Part shown: piece by piece, positions 1 to 8,507 of the stretch
Numbering within the stretch: the first letter of the stretch is position 1
Layout: every line of letters begins with the position of its first letter
From: Hymenobacter duratus
Lineage (GTDB): Bacteria > Bacteroidota > Bacteroidia > Cytophagales > Hymenobacteraceae
Assembly (NCBI RefSeq): GCF_014698995.1
Contig: NZ_JACWZZ010000005.1
Coordinates: 40,597-104,596 of the forward strand
Length of the DNA stretch: 64,000 nucleotides
Reading direction: 5' to 3'
Made by a program: the position numbers and the translations under genes
The notes under the pieces: model-generated
Databases searched by the model: none
What the model saw: only the letters and a program-made list of their open reading frames with translations
What the model was told of the DNA's origin: nothing

Positions 1-124
1 CGCATATCTACGTGAGCTGCAGGCTACCGGCCTAGCCAGTCTGGGCCCGGATGATGTGTTGCGTCTCACCGACAAAGGCAAGCTGCTGGCCGACCACATC
101 ACGCTGACGCTGTTTCAGAGCTAA
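1..124 (+). CDS. hemW: Radical SAM heme chaperone HemW, 3' end (partial)
   Basis: Only the last 40 codons are present, in the frame starting at base 2 and ending with TAA at 122-124. The tail contains LRLTDKGKLLADHIT, the conserved C-terminal signature of HemW (formerly annotated as a HemN-like oxygen-independent coproporphyrinogen oxidase). HemW is a cytoplasmic radical-SAM protein that delivers heme to target enzymes; its iron-sulfur and SAM motifs would lie upstream of this window. The identification rests on the tail only. Confidence 0.72.
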   Translation, partial: AYLRELQATGLASLGPDDVLRLTDKGKLLADHITLTLFQS

Positions 125-131
125 GCCGTGT

Positions 132-210
132 GTACCCCAAAGCGGCGCTTCGGTAGGCTGCGCAGTTCGCACGATTGTCGTTCAACGACCGAAGCGACGC
201 TTCGGGGTAC
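132..210. repeat. Inverted-repeat element (GAAGCG/CGCTTC type)
   Basis: Two 23-bp arms, 132-154 and 188-210, are inverted copies differing at two positions; each has a core like AAGCGGCGCTTCGGT. The spacer is about 33 bp. The same core recurs in the element at 48115-48216, so this is one copy of a dispersed intergenic element. It lies just after the hemW stop and could fold as an RNA hairpin. Confidence 0.75.
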
Positions 211-344
211 AGGCGCAACTGTCGCAAAATTCTTACATTCTTACTGCGCTTGCTCTCTGCCAGTTTGAGCCAGCCCGGCGGCGTACGCAGCAAATTGGGC
301 TGCTTGGTGCGACAGAATCTGAAAAATCCGCGTAATCTTCGGTT

Positions 345-845
345 ATGAGAAGACTGATTGATGCCCTGGCCGACGACACGGACTTTTTCATCGAGCAGGT
401 GCAGATAACTGCCATTGTGTTCGACAACTCGGATGACGTGACCATCTGGGGCACCACGCACTTCGACCAGGAGCCGCACTTCTTCCACCTGGGGCTGCAG
501 TTTCAGCAGCTCGATTTGCTGTTGCGCCTGGCCGCCGACCGGGCCGGCAAGCTGCAGGAAGATGTAGCCGAGGCGCTGGCCACCGTCACGGAGTGGCCCT
601 GCCTGCTGGAATACACATCAGAAACGGAGCCGCCCGTGCCCCTGCCCAATGTGGCTCTGAAACTCTCCTGCACCTACCCCGCCGATGGGCCTTTTGAGGA
701 AGGAGAGGAAGAGGACGAGGCGGAAGAAACCTTTGACATCAGCGTTGACCCAGAAATAGAGAACCCTGATTCCGAGGAATTTGAATCCGGAATGGCACAT
801 AATATCTTTTACCTGGAAGGCGTATTTCTGCGCGTGGAGCCTTAG
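345..845 (+). CDS. Hypothetical acidic protein
   Basis: A 166-residue soluble protein with no signal peptide or membrane segment. The N-terminal half looks like a compact alpha/beta domain (DDVTIWGTTHF region). Residues about 118-148 form a very acidic low-complexity stretch rich in Glu and Asp (EEGEEEDEAEE). I do not recognise the family. It ends 50 bp before the next same-strand hydrolase gene, so the two may be co-transcribed. The start is the ATG at 345; an inverted repeat and about 130 bp of leader lie upstream. Confidence 0.7.
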   Translation: MRRLIDALADDTDFFIEQVQITAIVFDNSDDVTIWGTTHFDQEPHFFHLGLQFQQLDLLLRLAADRAGKLQEDVAEALATVTEWPCLLEYTSETEPPVPLPNVALKLSCTYPADGPFEEGEEEDEAEETFDISVDPEIENPDSEEFESGMAHNIFYLEGVFLRVEP

Positions 846-895
846 CCCACCAACCTAACGGCCACCCGCGCCTTCTTTACTCCTACCCATACCCT

Positions 896-1564
896 ATGTT
901 TTATCTTATTCCCGGGCTGGGCGCTGATGAGCGGGTCTTCCGCAATATTCTGCCCCTGCTGCACGGCAACACCCACGTGTTGCACTGGCTTACGCCCGAA
1001 CCCGTTGAATCCCTGCCGCACTATGTAGCGCGCATGGCCGAAGCCATTCCGGCGGAGCAGCCCTGCCTGCTGGTGGGCGTGTCGTTTGGCGGAGTGGTAG
1101 CGCTGGAAATCTGCCGGATCCGGCCATTGGCCCGCGCTGTACTTGTGAGCAGCGTGCCCGATGCCAGTTGCATGCCCCCGCTGCTGCGCCTGATTCGGGG
1201 GAGCGGTGTGTACAAGCTCTTTCCGCCGCAGTGGCTCAAGCTGTTTCCGCGGGCCGGGCAGTGGTATTTCGGAGTGAAGCAGAACGAGTACCCGCTGTTC
1301 CGGGAGATTCTGCGCGATATGGAGCCGCGCTACACGCGCTGGGCCATTCAGTGCCTCCTGCATTGGGACAGCACCAACGTGGGTCGGAGCATCCAGATCC
1401 TGGGTACCCACGACCGGGTATTTCCGCCCGGCCCCACACCCGTCGACTACCTCATTCCTGGCGGCGGCCACTTCATGATTATCAGCCACGCTCAGGAAAT
1501 TGCCGACATCCTGAATCGGTTAAACGAAGGAGTGAGCAGTGATGAGGTGAATGGTGACAGGTAA
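896..1564 (+). CDS. Alpha/beta hydrolase
   Basis: A 222-residue cytoplasmic alpha/beta-hydrolase. The nucleophile elbow GVSFGG places Ser63; the acid is probably Asp173 (GTHDRVF) and the histidine His192 (GGGHFMI), which completes the triad in the expected order. The oxyanion region is LIPGLGADERVF near the N-terminus. The cap region (about residues 90-160) is helical and short. The family covers esterases and related enzymes, and the substrate cannot be told from sequence. The gene follows the acidic hypothetical protein with a 50-bp gap. Confidence 0.85.
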   Translation: MFYLIPGLGADERVFRNILPLLHGNTHVLHWLTPEPVESLPHYVARMAEAIPAEQPCLLVGVSFGGVVALEICRIRPLARAVLVSSVPDASCMPPLLRLIRGSGVYKLFPPQWLKLFPRAGQWYFGVKQNEYPLFREILRDMEPRYTRWAIQCLLHWDSTNVGRSIQILGTHDRVFPPGPTPVDYLIPGGGHFMIISHAQEIADILNRLNEGVSSDEVNGDR

Positions 1565-1570
1565 AAAGAG

Positions 1571-1679
1571 CGTCATTCCGAGCGCAGCGAAGCCGAGGAA
1601 TCCCGCGTGCTGAAGTTCTGATGGTAATTACCACACTAGCAAGATTCCTCGACTCCGCCGCGCTGCGCTCGGAATGACG
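1571..1679. repeat. Inverted-repeat element (CATTCCGAGCG type)
   Basis: The left arm 1571-1602 (CGTCATTCCGAGCGCAGCGA onward) is complementary to the right arm 1643-1679 with a few mismatches and a loop of about 40 bp. It fills the 186-bp gap between the hydrolase and cyclase genes. It resembles the CATCCTGAGCG elements found at four other gene borders in this window, but with a diverged arm sequence. Confidence 0.75.
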
Positions 1680-1750
1680 TGCAGCCTTTTCCCTAATCAC
1701 CATTTACCTGCCACCTCATCACCATTCACCCGTCACCCCATCACTAAAAG

Positions 1751-2518
1751 ATGTTCGCTACCTACCCGCACCACGGCCGCACGTTTTCCTTCAACCCGGC
1801 CGCGCCGCTGGATATTTCCCTGCCGCTGGCGCCTGGCCCAAACCAAGTGAACTGCTTCTGGGCCGAGCCGGTGCAGTTTGATGTGATTCGGGTGGGCAGC
1901 TTTGTGGGCAGTGTGGCCGAGGGCGGCAGCACCAACTACAAGCGGGTGCACCTCACGCCCCACGGCAACGGCACGCACACCGAATGTTACGGCCACATTT
2001 CGCCCGACCCGCAGGCAACGCTCAACCGCTGCCTGCGCCGCTTCCTGTTTGTGGCCCGGCTGGTATCGGTGCAGCCCCGCCCGCAACCCAACGGCGACGA
2101 AGTAGTGCTGCTGGAAGACTTTCGGCGGGAGCTGGAAGGAGGCCCCGATGCCGCCGTGCGCCCCGAAGCTGTTATTCTGCGCACCCTGCCCAACCACAAA
2201 GCCAAGCGCACCCGCCAGTATTCCGGCACTAACCCGACTTACCTGGAACCCGCGCTGGCGCACTATCTGGCCGAGCACCACATCGAGCACCTGCTCCTCG
2301 ATCTGCCCAGCGTCGACCGGGAAGAAGACGCCGGCCAACTGCTGGCCCACCACGCGTTCTGGCAGTACCCGCACGCTACCCGCAGCCACGCCACCATCAC
2401 GGAGCTCATCTTCGTGCCCGATGAGGTGGAAGACGGGCTCTACCTGCTCAATCTGCAGGTCACGAGCCTGGAGCTGGACGCCAGCCCGAGCAAGCCCGTG
2501 CTCTACGCCCTAACCTAG
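1751..2518 (+). CDS. Cyclase family protein (kynurenine formamidase-like)
   Basis: A 255-residue member of the cyclase/arylformamidase fold. The metal-binding signature is HGNGTHTE at residues 71-78 followed by His82, matching the HxGTHxD/E motif of this family. Members hydrolyse N-formylkynurenine or other cyclic amides and use a divalent metal, but no tryptophan-catabolism neighbours are present, so the substrate is unknown. The gene ends with CTAACCTAG, an ordinary TAG stop, and is followed by a shared terminator with the convergent rpmA. Confidence 0.82.
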   Translation: MFATYPHHGRTFSFNPAAPLDISLPLAPGPNQVNCFWAEPVQFDVIRVGSFVGSVAEGGSTNYKRVHLTPHGNGTHTECYGHISPDPQATLNRCLRRFLFVARLVSVQPRPQPNGDEVVLLEDFRRELEGGPDAAVRPEAVILRTLPNHKAKRTRQYSGTNPTYLEPALAHYLAEHHIEHLLLDLPSVDREEDAGQLLAHHAFWQYPHATRSHATITELIFVPDEVEDGLYLLNLQVTSLELDASPSKPVLYALT

Positions 2519-2535
2519 CAGCCGCCGCAACACAC

Positions 2536-2566
2536 AAAGGGACGGCCCGTAAGAGCCGTCCCTTTT
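2536..2566. terminator. Bidirectional intrinsic terminator
   Basis: The stem AAAGGGACGGC pairs with GCCGTCCCTTT across an 8-base loop, with T-rich sequence on the plus side and A-rich sequence on the other. It lies between the convergent cyclase and rpmA genes and can serve both. Confidence 0.8.
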
Positions 2567-2589
2567 GCTTGAGCAATGTGGCGCGAGTG

Positions 2590-2895
2590 TTACTCGGCAG
2601 CTGAGGCGTTAGCCGAAGTGTGCACGTCAGCCGGGTTCACCTCTGCGGGTACTACCGATACGAACGAACGGTCTTTGCGGCCCTTGCGGAACTGCACCGT
2701 GCCGTCGATCATAGCGAACAGCGTGTGGTCCTTGCCGATACCCACGTTCTGGCCGGGGTGGTGCTTGGTGCCGCGCTGACGCACGATGATGTTACCGGAA
2801 ATGATGGACTGACCACCGAAAATTTTAACGCCGAGGCGCTTGGATTCTGATTCGCGGCCGTTGTTGGAGCTACCGACGCCTTTCTTGTGTGCCAT
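2590..2895 (-). CDS. rpmA: 50S ribosomal protein L27
   Basis: A 101-residue bL27. It begins MAHKKGVGSSNNGRES and carries the family core GGQSIISGNIIVRQRGTK and GKDHTLFA. L27 sits at the peptidyl-transferase centre of the large subunit, and its flexible N-terminal tail reaches the P site. The C-terminus extends about 15 residues past the usual end with an Ala/Ser-rich tail. It is transcribed downstream of rplU, with a 99-bp gap, as in most bacteria. Confidence 0.97.
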   Translation of the reverse strand: MAHKKGVGSSNNGRESESKRLGVKIFGGQSIISGNIIVRQRGTKHHPGQNVGIGKDHTLFAMIDGTVQFRKGRKDRSFVSVVPAEVNPADVHTSANASAAE

Positions 2896-2994
2896 GGTAT
2901 TGTTAAGTTGAGAGTTATCAGTTGCCGGTTACCAGTTAGTTGAAGCCGAATCCTACACAGACTGGCAACTGGCAACACAAAACAGGCAACTCAA

Positions 2995-3300
2995 TTACCC
3001 GATGCTGTCAATCATTACTTTGGTGAACTGCTGACGGTGACCGTTCAGCTTCTTGTAGCCCTTGCGGCGCTTCTTCTTGAACACCAGCACCTTGTCGCCC
3101 TTTACGTGCGCCAGGATGGTGCCGCTCACGGCCACGTCCAGTAGCGGAGCGCCAATGGTGATGGTACCGTCGTTATCGGTCAGGAGGGCTTTGCCCAGTT
3201 CCACTTTGTCGCCGACGTTGCCAGCCAAGCGGTGAGCGTATACAAATTTATTGGCTTCGACTTTCGTCTGCTTCCCAGCTATGTTGACAATTGCGTACAT
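2995..3300 (-). CDS. rplU: 50S ribosomal protein L21
   Basis: A 101-residue bL21 with the usual MYAIVNIAGKQ start, KVELGKALL in the middle and FKKKRRKGYKKLNGHRQ near the end, which binds 23S rRNA. It is first in the rplU-rpmA unit. The 470 bp upstream separate it from the divergent nrdB gene and contain the DnaA-box cluster. Confidence 0.97.
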   Translation of the reverse strand: MYAIVNIAGKQTKVEANKFVYAHRLAGNVGDKVELGKALLTDNDGTITIGAPLLDVAVSGTILAHVKGDKVLVFKKKRRKGYKKLNGHRQQFTKVMIDSIG

Positions 3301-3455
3301 CGGCGTCTTCGCGGTTTCTGAAAAATGGAAGGCAAAAGTAGAAGGATCCTTTCACATATCCAAGCCCTAACTCACTAAACATCATTGCGCATGCCTCTGC
3401 AGCCTCTATACCGGGTTACTGAGGAACGCGCCAGCGGGTACGCGAATAGCTTTTT

Positions 3456-3495
3456 TGTGGAAAACATTGATTGTCCACAGATAAAATGTGGATAA
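3456..3495. promoter_or_regulatory. Cluster of three DnaA-box-like sites
   Basis: TGTGGAAAA (3456-3464), TTGTCCACA (3471-3479) and TGTGGATAA (3487-3495) lie within 40 bp. The third is a perfect match to the DnaA box TTATCCACA on the other strand; the other two differ at one position. They sit in the divergent rplU/nrdB gap. DnaA control of nrd genes is known in other bacteria; whether it operates here is inference. Confidence 0.6.
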
Positions 3496-3633
3496 CTTTC
3501 CCGAAATGAGCGTTTCCTTGCTCAATACTGGCCGGTTTTGAAAAAGCGGCTCCTTGTCCGGCCAGGCAGACATATAGAAAAATTAACAGAGAAAAAATGG
3601 GTTTGGCCCGCCGACCAACCCGCAGGAGGGGGT

Positions 3634-3641
3634 TATATTTG
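3634..3641 (+). promoter_or_regulatory. Candidate -7 element for nrdB
   Basis: TATATTTG fits the Bacteroidota -7 consensus TAnnTTTG and lies 130 bp before the nrdB ATG. No TTG is found at the ideal distance upstream (the nearest TTTG ends at 3605), so this is a half-supported promoter. It would give an nrdB leader of about 120 bases. Confidence 0.35.
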
Positions 3642-3771
3642 GTGCTCCGCCCTCCGGCGGTGCCTGCCCAGCGCCACGAACAATCTGGTCCGTGACAGAG
3701 TTGTCAGCCGCCGGATTCCTTCTGCTGAAGGACCAGCCCGGCCGCATTATTCACCCGCTATTTTCCTGCTT

Positions 3772-4734
3772 ATGGAACCCCTGCTCACTGAGAATCCCAA
3801 CCGCTTCGTTCTGTTTCCCATTCAGCACAACGACGTGTGGCAGATGTACAAGAAGGCCGAGGCCTCGTTCTGGACCGCCGAGGAAATCGACCTTTCGCAG
3901 GACCAGAAAGATTGGGAATCCCTCAACGACGGGGAGCGGCATTTCATCAGCCACGTGCTAGCCTTCTTTGCGGCTTCCGATGGTATTGTGAACGAAAACC
4001 TGGCCGTGAACTTCATGCAGGAAGTGCAGATGGCCGAGGCCCGCTGCTTCTACGGCTTCCAGGTGATGATGGAAAACATCCACTCCGAAACCTACTCCCT
4101 GCTGATTGACACCTACATCAAAGACCCCAAGCAGAAGGACTACCTGTTCAACGCGCTGGAAACAGTGCCGGCCGTGGCCAAAAAGGGCGAGTGGGCCATC
4201 AAGTGGATCAACTCCGAAAACTTCACGGAGCGCCTGATTGCCTTTGCCGCCGTGGAAGGCATCTTCTTCTCGGGCTCATTCTGCAGCATTTTCTGGCTCA
4301 AGAAGCGCGGCCTGATGCCCGGCCTGACCTTCAGCAACGAGCTGATTTCGCGCGACGAAGGCCTGCACTGCGACTTCGCCTGCCTGCTCTACAAAGACCA
4401 CCTGCAGAACAAGCTGCCCGAAAGCCGCGTGCACGAAATCATCAAGGACGCGGTGCAGATTGAACAGGAGTTCGTGACCGATGCGCTGCCCGTGAACCTC
4501 ATCGGCATGAATGCCAAAACCATGAGCCAGTACATTGAGTTTGTGGCCGACCGCCTGCTGGTGAGCCTGGGCTACAGCCCGATCTACAACGCCACCAACC
4601 CCTTCGACTTCATGGAGATGATTTCGCTGCAGGGCAAAACCAACTTCTTCGAGAAGCGCGTGGCCGAGTACCAGAAAGCCGGCGTGATGAGCGAGCGAAC
4701 CGAAAACGCCTTCTCGCTGGACGAGGACTTTTAA
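3772..4734 (+). CDS. nrdB: Class Ia ribonucleotide reductase, beta (R2) subunit
   Basis: A 320-residue R2 subunit, which holds the diiron-tyrosyl radical that starts reduction of ribonucleotides by NrdA. The metal ligands are visible: Asp70 (AASDG), Glu101 and His104 (ENIHSETY), Glu162 (VEGIFF), Glu196 and His199 (RDEGLH). The radical tyrosine is Tyr108, four residues after His104, as in E. coli R2. The ATG at 3772 (MEPLLTENP) is chosen because the 78 codons upstream look like leader. The gene is separate from nrdA, with a 469-bp gap holding an inverted-repeat element. Confidence 0.95.
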   Translation: MEPLLTENPNRFVLFPIQHNDVWQMYKKAEASFWTAEEIDLSQDQKDWESLNDGERHFISHVLAFFAASDGIVNENLAVNFMQEVQMAEARCFYGFQVMMENIHSETYSLLIDTYIKDPKQKDYLFNALETVPAVAKKGEWAIKWINSENFTERLIAFAAVEGIFFSGSFCSIFWLKKRGLMPGLTFSNELISRDEGLHCDFACLLYKDHLQNKLPESRVHEIIKDAVQIEQEFVTDALPVNLIGMNAKTMSQYIEFVADRLLVSLGYSPIYNATNPFDFMEMISLQGKTNFFEKRVAEYQKAGVMSERTENAFSLDEDF

Positions 4735-4767
4735 TAGCTGCGGGCGCTCAGCCGCTCTGCTACCTGC

Positions 4768-4873
4768 CGTGTCATCCTGAGCAAAGCGAAGGACCTTTTC
4801 ACCTAAGAACGACGGACAAAGCACCGTCTTGTTCTGCCCTGAGAAAGTCCTTCGCTTTGCTCAGGATGACACG
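4768..4873. repeat. Inverted-repeat element (CATCCTGAGC type)
   Basis: The left arm starts at 4768 (CGTGTCATCCTGAGCAAAGC onward) and the right arm ends at 4873; the arms are about 29 bp and nearly perfect complements, with a loop of about 47 bp. It occupies the nrdB-nrdA gap and probably forms the 3' hairpin of the nrdB transcript. Confidence 0.8.
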
Positions 4874-4989
4874 TTCTTTATTGTCCCTTCTCCTCGCAGC
4901 CGCCACTCCCAGACAATACCACTTCCCCGCCAATCCGCCAACCTAAAATTCCGGCTACTATCCGGGCTATATAGCGGCCTCCGAATCAC

Positions 4990-5032
4990 GAAAAAGCGGC
5001 TGAACTGCACTGTTTTACGCTTATGTGGAAAA
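4990..5032 (+). promoter_or_regulatory. nrdA upstream elements shared with nrdB
   Basis: GAAAAAGCGGCT at 4990-5001 is identical to 3540-3551 upstream of nrdB; the two lie 214 and 232 bp before their start codons. TGTGGAAAA at 5024-5032 is a DnaA-box-like site of the same form as the first site upstream of nrdB. Together they suggest that a common regulator acts on the two split nrd genes. This is inference from the shared sequence only. Confidence 0.4.
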
Positions 5033-5203
5033 CTTCTGAAAAGAAGGTTTGTCCTACAGCCCGGATAGAAATATCTTCCGCTATCAATGCATGCTGCCCG
5101 CCGCTGAACGGGCACTTCTGGCGCCTCTTCTGAACTATTGCCGGGCTCCTGGCGGAGCCGGCAGCAACATACCCCAACACTCCCCACATCAACTGCTACG
5201 CTT

Positions 5204-7585
5204 ATGTTGGTACTCAAACGCGACGGCCGCCGCGAATCCGTGAAGTTCGATAAGGTTACGGCCCGCATCGAGAAGCTTTGCTACGGTCTCAACCAGAACT
5301 TCATTTCCCCGATTGAGGTAGCCAAGAAGGTTATCGACGGCATATACGACGGCGTGACCACCGTGGAGCTGGACAACCTGGCCGCCGAAACCGCCGCCTC
5401 GCTCACCACCAAGCACCCCGACTACGCCATCCTGGCCGCGCGCATTGCGGTGAGCAACCTGCACAAGGTCACCAGCAAGTCGTTCAGCAGCACCATGAAG
5501 CGGCTGCACACCTACGAGGACCCCAAAACCGGCGAAAACGCTTCCCTGATTGCCCAGGACGTGTGGGAAATCGTGCACGCCCAAGCTGCTACCCTCGACT
5601 CGGCCATCATTTACGACCGGGACTACAACTACGACTACTTCGGCTTCAAGACGCTGGAGCGCAGCTACCTGCTCCGCCTCGACGGCAAGGTGGTGGAGCG
5701 GCCCCAGCACATGATCATGCGCGTGGCCGTGGGCATCCACAAAGAGGACATTGCCGCCGCCATCGAGACGTACAACCTCATGAGCGAGCGGTGGTTCACG
5801 CACGCCACGCCTACGCTGTTCAACGCCGGCACGCCCAAGCCCCAGCTCAGCTCCTGCTTTCTGCTCACGATGAAGGACGACTCCATCGAGGGCATCTATG
5901 ACACGCTGAAGAACTGCGCCCTGATTTCGCAGAGCGCCGGCGGCATTGGCCTGGCCGTGCACAACGTGCGCGCCACCGGCTCCTACATCAAAGGCACCAA
6001 CGGCACCTCCAACGGCCTCACGCCCATGCTGAAGGTGTTCAACGACACGGCCCGCTATGTGGACCAGGGCGGCGGCAAGCGCAAGGGCGCTTTCGCCATT
6101 TACCTGGAGCCCTGGCACGCCGACATCATCGACTTCCTGGACCTGAAAAAGAACCACGGCAAGGAGGAAATGCGCGCCCGCGACCTGTTCTATGCCCTCT
6201 GGACGCCCGACCTGTTCATGAAGCGCGTGGAAGCCAACGGCGACTGGACGCTGATGTGCCCCCACGAGTGCCCCGGCCTGGATACCACCTACGGCGAGGA
6301 GTTCGAGAAACTCTACCAGAAGTACGAGCGCGAAGGCCGTGGCCGCAAAACCATCAAGGCCCAGGAGCTGTGGTTTGCCATTTTGGAAAGCCAGACCGAG
6401 ACCGGCACGCCTTACATGCTGTTCAAGGACGCCGCCAACAGCAAGAGCAACCAGAAAAACCTCGGTACCATCAAGAGCTCCAACCTCTGCACCGAGATTA
6501 TGGAGTACACCGACGAGAACGAAATTGCCGTGTGCAACCTCGCCTCGCTGGCCCTCCCCCGCTACGTGCGCCCCGACGAAGCCGGCAACCTCATCTTCGA
6601 CCACCAGAAGCTCTACGAGGTTACCTACCACGCCACGCTGAACCTGAACAAGGTTATCGACATCAATTACTACCCTGTAATTGAGGCCGAGCGCAGCAAC
6701 CGCCGCCACCGCCCCATCGGGCTGGGCGTGCAGGGCCTGGCCGATACGTTCATTGCCCTGCGCATGCCGTTCGAGAGCGACGAAGCCAGCGGCCTGAACA
6801 AGGACATCTTCGAGACCATCTACTTCGCGGCCATGACGGCCTCCAAGGACCTGGCCATCCGCGACGGCCACTACGAAACCTTCCCCGGCTCGCCGCTGAG
6901 CGAGGGCAAATTCCAGTTCGACCTCTGGAACGTACAGCCCGACTCTGGCCGCTGGGATTGGGACACGCTGCGCGCCCAGGTGATGGAGCACGGCGTGCGT
7001 AACTCGCTGCTGGTAGCGCCCATGCCTACCGCCTCCACGGCTCAGATTCTGGGTAACAACGAGTCGTTTGAGCCTTACACCTCCAACATTTATGTGCGCC
7101 GCGTGCTGAGCGGCGAGTTCATGGTGGTGAACAAGCACCTGCTGAAAGACCTGGTGAAGCTGGGCCTGTGGAACGAGCAGATGAAGAACGCCATCATTGC
7201 CGCCAACGGCTCGGTGCAGGACATCCCCACCATCCCGCAGAACATCAAGGACCTGTACAAAACGGTGTGGGAGATTTCGCAGCGCCGCATCATTGATATG
7301 TCGGCCGACCGGGGCGCGTACATCTGCCAGAGCCAGAGCCTGAACCTGCACGTGCTGAACGTGAACTTCGGCAAGCTCACCAGCATGCACTTCCACTCGT
7401 GGAAGAAGGGCCTGAAAACCGGCATGTACTACCTGCGCACCAAAGCCGCCGCCGACGCCATCAAGTTCACGGTGCAGAAGCAAGCCGCCGAGACCCTGGA
7501 GCCGCTGAACGTATCGGCCCAGAACGCCTCCGACATGGCCTGCTCCCTGGATAACCCGGACGCCTGCGAGGCCTGCGGTTCGTAA
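5204..7585 (+). CDS. nrdA: Class Ia ribonucleotide reductase, alpha (R1) subunit
   Basis: A 793-residue catalytic subunit. Residues about 1-90 form an ATP-cone (KRDGRRESVKFDKV), the allosteric activity site. Catalytic residues are Cys218 (LSSCFLL) and Cys444 (IAVCNLASL) as the redox pair, with Asn427, Cys429 and Glu431 in NLCTE. PMPTASTAQILGNNESFEP matches the active-site loop, and the C-terminal CEACGS is the redox-shuttle cysteine pair. Start: the ATG at 5204 begins directly with the ATP-cone; upstream in-frame codons look non-coding. It partners with NrdB to supply deoxyribonucleotides. Confidence 0.96.
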   Translation: MLVLKRDGRRESVKFDKVTARIEKLCYGLNQNFISPIEVAKKVIDGIYDGVTTVELDNLAAETAASLTTKHPDYAILAARIAVSNLHKVTSKSFSSTMKRLHTYEDPKTGENASLIAQDVWEIVHAQAATLDSAIIYDRDYNYDYFGFKTLERSYLLRLDGKVVERPQHMIMRVAVGIHKEDIAAAIETYNLMSERWFTHATPTLFNAGTPKPQLSSCFLLTMKDDSIEGIYDTLKNCALISQSAGGIGLAVHNVRATGSYIKGTNGTSNGLTPMLKVFNDTARYVDQGGGKRKGAFAIYLEPWHADIIDFLDLKKNHGKEEMRARDLFYALWTPDLFMKRVEANGDWTLMCPHECPGLDTTYGEEFEKLYQKYEREGRGRKTIKAQELWFAILESQTETGTPYMLFKDAANSKSNQKNLGTIKSSNLCTEIMEYTDENEIAVCNLASLALPRYVRPDEAGNLIFDHQKLYEVTYHATLNLNKVIDINYYPVIEAERSNRRHRPIGLGVQGLADTFIALRMPFESDEASGLNKDIFETIYFAAMTASKDLAIRDGHYETFPGSPLSEGKFQFDLWNVQPDSGRWDWDTLRAQVMEHGVRNSLLVAPMPTASTAQILGNNESFEPYTSNIYVRRVLSGEFMVVNKHLLKDLVKLGLWNEQMKNAIIAANGSVQDIPTIPQNIKDLYKTVWEISQRRIIDMSADRGAYICQSQSLNLHVLNVNFGKLTSMHFHSWKKGLKTGMYYLRTKAAADAIKFTVQKQAAETLEPLNVSAQNASDMACSLDNPDACEACGS

Positions 7586-7613
7586 GAGGAGACAAAAAAT
7601 ACTTAACTAGGAC

Positions 7614-7647
7614 AAGCCGCAGCACTAATTGCTGCGGCTTTCTTTTG
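7614..7647 (+). terminator. Intrinsic terminator of nrdA
   Basis: The stem AAGCCGCAGCA/TGCTGCGGCTT with a 5-base loop is followed by TCTTTTG, 29 bp after the nrdA stop. Confidence 0.8.
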
Positions 7648-7655
7648 CACTAGAA

Positions 7656-8420
7656 ATGAATCCAGTACAAGTCTCCATACCAACTGAAAAGCTAGTTCTG
7701 ATACAGCAGCTTTATAATATCATAGAATCACGCGTTACTGGTGGCGCTGAACACCCAGACCACTATCGGGAGCTACGCAAGGCAGCTATAAAAGACGCTG
7801 TCATCGAGCCTATGCTTCCGGAATTTGTTAAAAGTTGCTTTGAACTCGAACATATCTGGTAGTTTATTAAAGCTAATGTCACTGGATATGCTCCCTGTAG
7901 GGAATACTTAAGAGAGGCCTTTGCACCTATTATTTACCGGCTTGAACGAGTAAATGGTGCACCTTTGGATGGTCTGGTAACCGAAGAAATTGAGAATTTT
8001 AACGAGTCCTATGTTACAGAAGCTTGGAATAAAGCACTGGAGAGGAGAGATTCTGACCCCGAGGGTGCCATAACGATTGCCCGCACATTATTAGAGGTGG
8101 TCTTCAAGCATATTTTGGGTAAACTTCAAATAGAATTCGATGACAGTGAAGACTTACCCAAGTTGTACAAGCAGGTAGCGACAGGTCTCAATCTATCACC
8201 AGACCAGCATACTGAGCAAATTTTCAAGCAGATTCTCACCGGTGCCAGAAGTACAATAGAAGGTATTGGAGCGCTGCGCAATAAGCATGGTGATGCTCAT
8301 GGAAAGGCTATGGGCAAGTTTAAACCTGCTGCAAGACACGCAGAACTTGCAGTAAATATGTCTGGTGCTGTTGCTTTGTTCCTACTGAAAACTTACACCG
8401 AAAACTATCAGCAAGGGTGA
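7656..8420 (+). pseudogene. Abortive-infection (Abi_C-like) gene interrupted by an in-frame TAG
   Basis: One reading frame runs from the ATG at 7656 to the stop at 8420 but is cut at codon 69 by TAG (7860-7862). The frame stays coherent on both sides: ...CFELEHIW, stop, FIKANVTGYAPCREYLREAF.... The 3' part (about residues 100-254) has the Abi_C hallmarks DPEGAITIARTLLE, IEGIGALRNKHGDAHGK and a helical C-terminus. Abi_C proteins are linked to phage abortive infection. Base composition is visibly more AT-rich than the neighbours, which suggests transfer. Without readthrough only a 68-residue N-terminal piece, or a downstream-initiated fragment, could be made. A sequencing error is the main alternative. 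Confidence 0.75.
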
Positions 8421-8507
8421 GCAAATCTAATGCTTACCTGAGTGCTGCCCCCGGCAGCGGCTGGGTTGTTTTTAGAGTGTTTTTTCACTTTCTAAAATCT
8501 GCTTCTC

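Noticed and set aside
3301..3540. Chromosomal origin of replication
   Set aside because: Three DnaA-like boxes are too few to claim oriC, no AT-rich unwinding element is evident, and dnaA, dnaN and gidA are absent. Kept only as a regulatory finding.
3540..3771. Riboswitch in the nrdB leader
   Set aside because: Some complementary GC-rich segments are present, but no B12-box or other known aptamer core was recognised.
5189..7483. A 764-codon open frame antisense to nrdA
   Set aside because: It lies entirely opposite a full-length nrdA with perfect catalytic motifs. High-GC third-position bias opens antisense frames; the translation is Val/Ala/Gly-rich with no domain.
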